A stretch of 64,000 nucleotides of DNA. It comes from Serripes groenlandicus (Eukaryota; Mollusca; Bivalvia; Cardiida; Cardiidae). Location: the NCBI GenBank assembly GCA_031761405.1, contig JASEVX010000005.1, positions 35,778,869 to 35,842,868 on the forward strand. Reading direction: 5' to 3'. The notes under the pieces were generated by a model. That model was given only the letters and a program-made list of their open reading frames with translations. It had not been told where the DNA came from and did no database searches. The position numbers and the translations under genes were made by a program. Shown piece after piece: positions 62,833-64,000 of this stretch (the stretch's first letter is position 1; the number at the start of each line of letters is the position of its first letter).

Positions 62833-63684
62833 CTTAATTACTTACACACATGTCGTGTATAAACAGTGACTGTATGTTACATGCAAAACACTCGCTGTGA
62901 CCATAAACAAATCAATATCAGTAGGCGGAGTTACCAACCTGTCAGATCGAGTGGTTTCAGCCAACCGAATCGCTTCAGTAATAGTCAATTAACGTGATAT
63001 ATATACCCATTACGGCGGTCCAATCATTAGTGACCATTGTTCCCTGGTGTTAATCCATGAATGATTGCGAATAACCAATGAAATTCAAATATTCCCTTAA
63101 ACGTATTTTGATCCATATTTCTACTTTCGGTATGCGATGTTTGCAAACTGGTGCAGACCGGTTCAGAAAGACGGAGAAGAAAATTGTCACCATGCAGAAG
63201 TTAATAAAATAAATTCGATCCAAATATTAAAGACAATACAATACGACCACTTCTAGATCTTATCTTGTCGTTAATCAAATATGAAACACCTTCATAATCG
63301 ACATAGTATGCGATATGTCAAAGAAAATGTTTGGGATGAAATCTATAATGAATAATAAATGCCCAATCACGGCTTTGTTTACCAAAATTAATTAGCATAA
63401 CCGGCGGGAAAAAAAATCATATGACTTAATAATTGCGATTTCATTGGAAGAAATGAGAAATTGGGTCAATGACGTTGACGACCCCGATCACGAGTGGACC
63501 CCGATGTTTACATTAAACGCTGTTTACCGATTTCAAATTCTCAGTAAGGAACCATGATTAACATTGCGCAATTATCAAAATGGCGGCTATGTTGTGAATA
63601 ATACCGTAACACATGAAACAAATTTAACGTGTTACATGTGTTACGGTATTATTCGCGTCATTGTTTTTGACAATATTTTATGAT
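62833..63684. other. Repeat-poor island at right edge
   Basis: Contains two CCAAT boxes (63019, 63076), GGCGGGAAAAAA (63403, E2F-like), and CAAAATGGCGGC (63577, YY1-like). Promoter-like in content. The only nearby ATG contexts give very short ORFs. Confidence 0.35.
63596..63654. repeat. Perfect 20-bp inverted repeat
   Basis: GAATAATACCGTAACACATG (63596-63615) and its exact complement (63635-63654), 19-nt loop. Could be the end of a foldback element. Confidence 0.9.
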
Positions 63685-63903
63685 TTAACCCTTTCCCTCA
63701 TACAACAATTCTGCAGCAGACGACTTTGAACATATTTTGTCAAAAAATAAAAAATATAATGGATAACCTATGACTAAGTGGAAAACATTGTGGTAAAAGG
63801 AGATATTGCTTGTTTTGATCAATTTCTTCTGTTGTCACTATGTTTTCAAAAAGCTGTCTGCTGCAGAGACGTCAGAGAGCGTCTATATGAGGGAAAGGGT
63901 TAA
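63685..63903 (+). mobile_element. Family A MITE, near full length
   Basis: TTAACCCTTTCCCTCATAC; shortened spacer; centre TTGCTTGTTTTGATCAA; R end GCTGTCTGCTGCAGAGACG; GAGGGAAAGGGTTAA. Confidence 0.9.
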
Positions 63904-64000
63904 TAACTTCATTGAACCTGATAAATTTGACTTTTGGTTAATAAAATTGAATCTTATTTAATATGTCGTTCTTTGTAAAACTGACACTCGTATCGTATGC

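Overview
This is animal nuclear DNA, roughly two-thirds A+T by eye. I find no protein-coding gene I can support in 64 kb. The best guess is a bivalve mollusc, possibly a Dreissena-like heterodont. That rests on remembered repeat styles: GTCCGTC/GTCTGTC-bearing elements opening with AGCTCACC or CCCCC hairpins, tRNA-derived SINEs ending in AATCAATCAAT, and GCGCAGG-type repeats. The organism call is inference. The window reads as intergenic or deep-intronic sequence saturated with short non-autonomous mobile elements and tandem arrays.

The dominant repeat, here called family A, is a MITE of about 230 bp with perhaps 80-90 copies or fragments. It runs: TTAA target, CCCTTTCCC terminus, an 'L end' (ACGACAATTCTGCAGCAGACG), a 60-80 bp AT-rich spacer, a central near-perfect palindrome of about 70 bp (arms GGCAAAAGGAGAAATTGC), an 'R end' (GGCGTCAGAAAGCGTC), then GGGAAAGGG and TTAA. 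'+' means L end first. Three copies interrupt recognisable elements and let the empty site be read. They show 4-bp A/T-only target duplications: TTAA, ATAA and ATAT.

Other mobile elements. Three near-identical 1.03-1.05 kb copies of family B (3879-4922, 33205-34249 inverted, 40842-41873) sit between A and T without target duplication and end in a hairpin plus CTAA, which is Helitron-like. Each carries a TGCGCATGCGC motif just before a conserved 67-codon ORF. Family C is a second palindromic MITE (939-1186, 13362-13478, 39021-39255). Several GTCCGTC-class elements open with a hairpin, three of them with the same CGAAG loop; the three with a recognisable 3' end repeat the 5' end there as its reverse complement, and those three also carry a tandem core of 160-170 bp (7.6, 11.9, 29.8, 36.3-37.1, 39.3-40.2, 53.2, 55.6-56.5, 60.5-62.7 kb). 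tRNA-derived SINEs come with at least four heads.

Tandem arrays: 41-bp units (5784-7460), 60-bp units (16884-18187), 49-bp units (31127-33060, apparently made from the family A terminus), a second 41-bp array split by a family B insertion (40155-42955) and 35-bp units (43895-46010). Two 165-bp tandem units made of family A (47474-47803) look like a satellite at its start.

Repeat-poor islands (about 190-720, 15160-16585, 22000-22370, 25640-26397, 46920-47470, 57547-58430, 62830-63684) carry scattered transcription-factor-like motifs. They are the likeliest places for regulatory DNA, but nothing in the sequence proves a function. Nested insertions give a relative history: SINEs and family A are older, and family B and the expanded tandem-core elements landed in them later.
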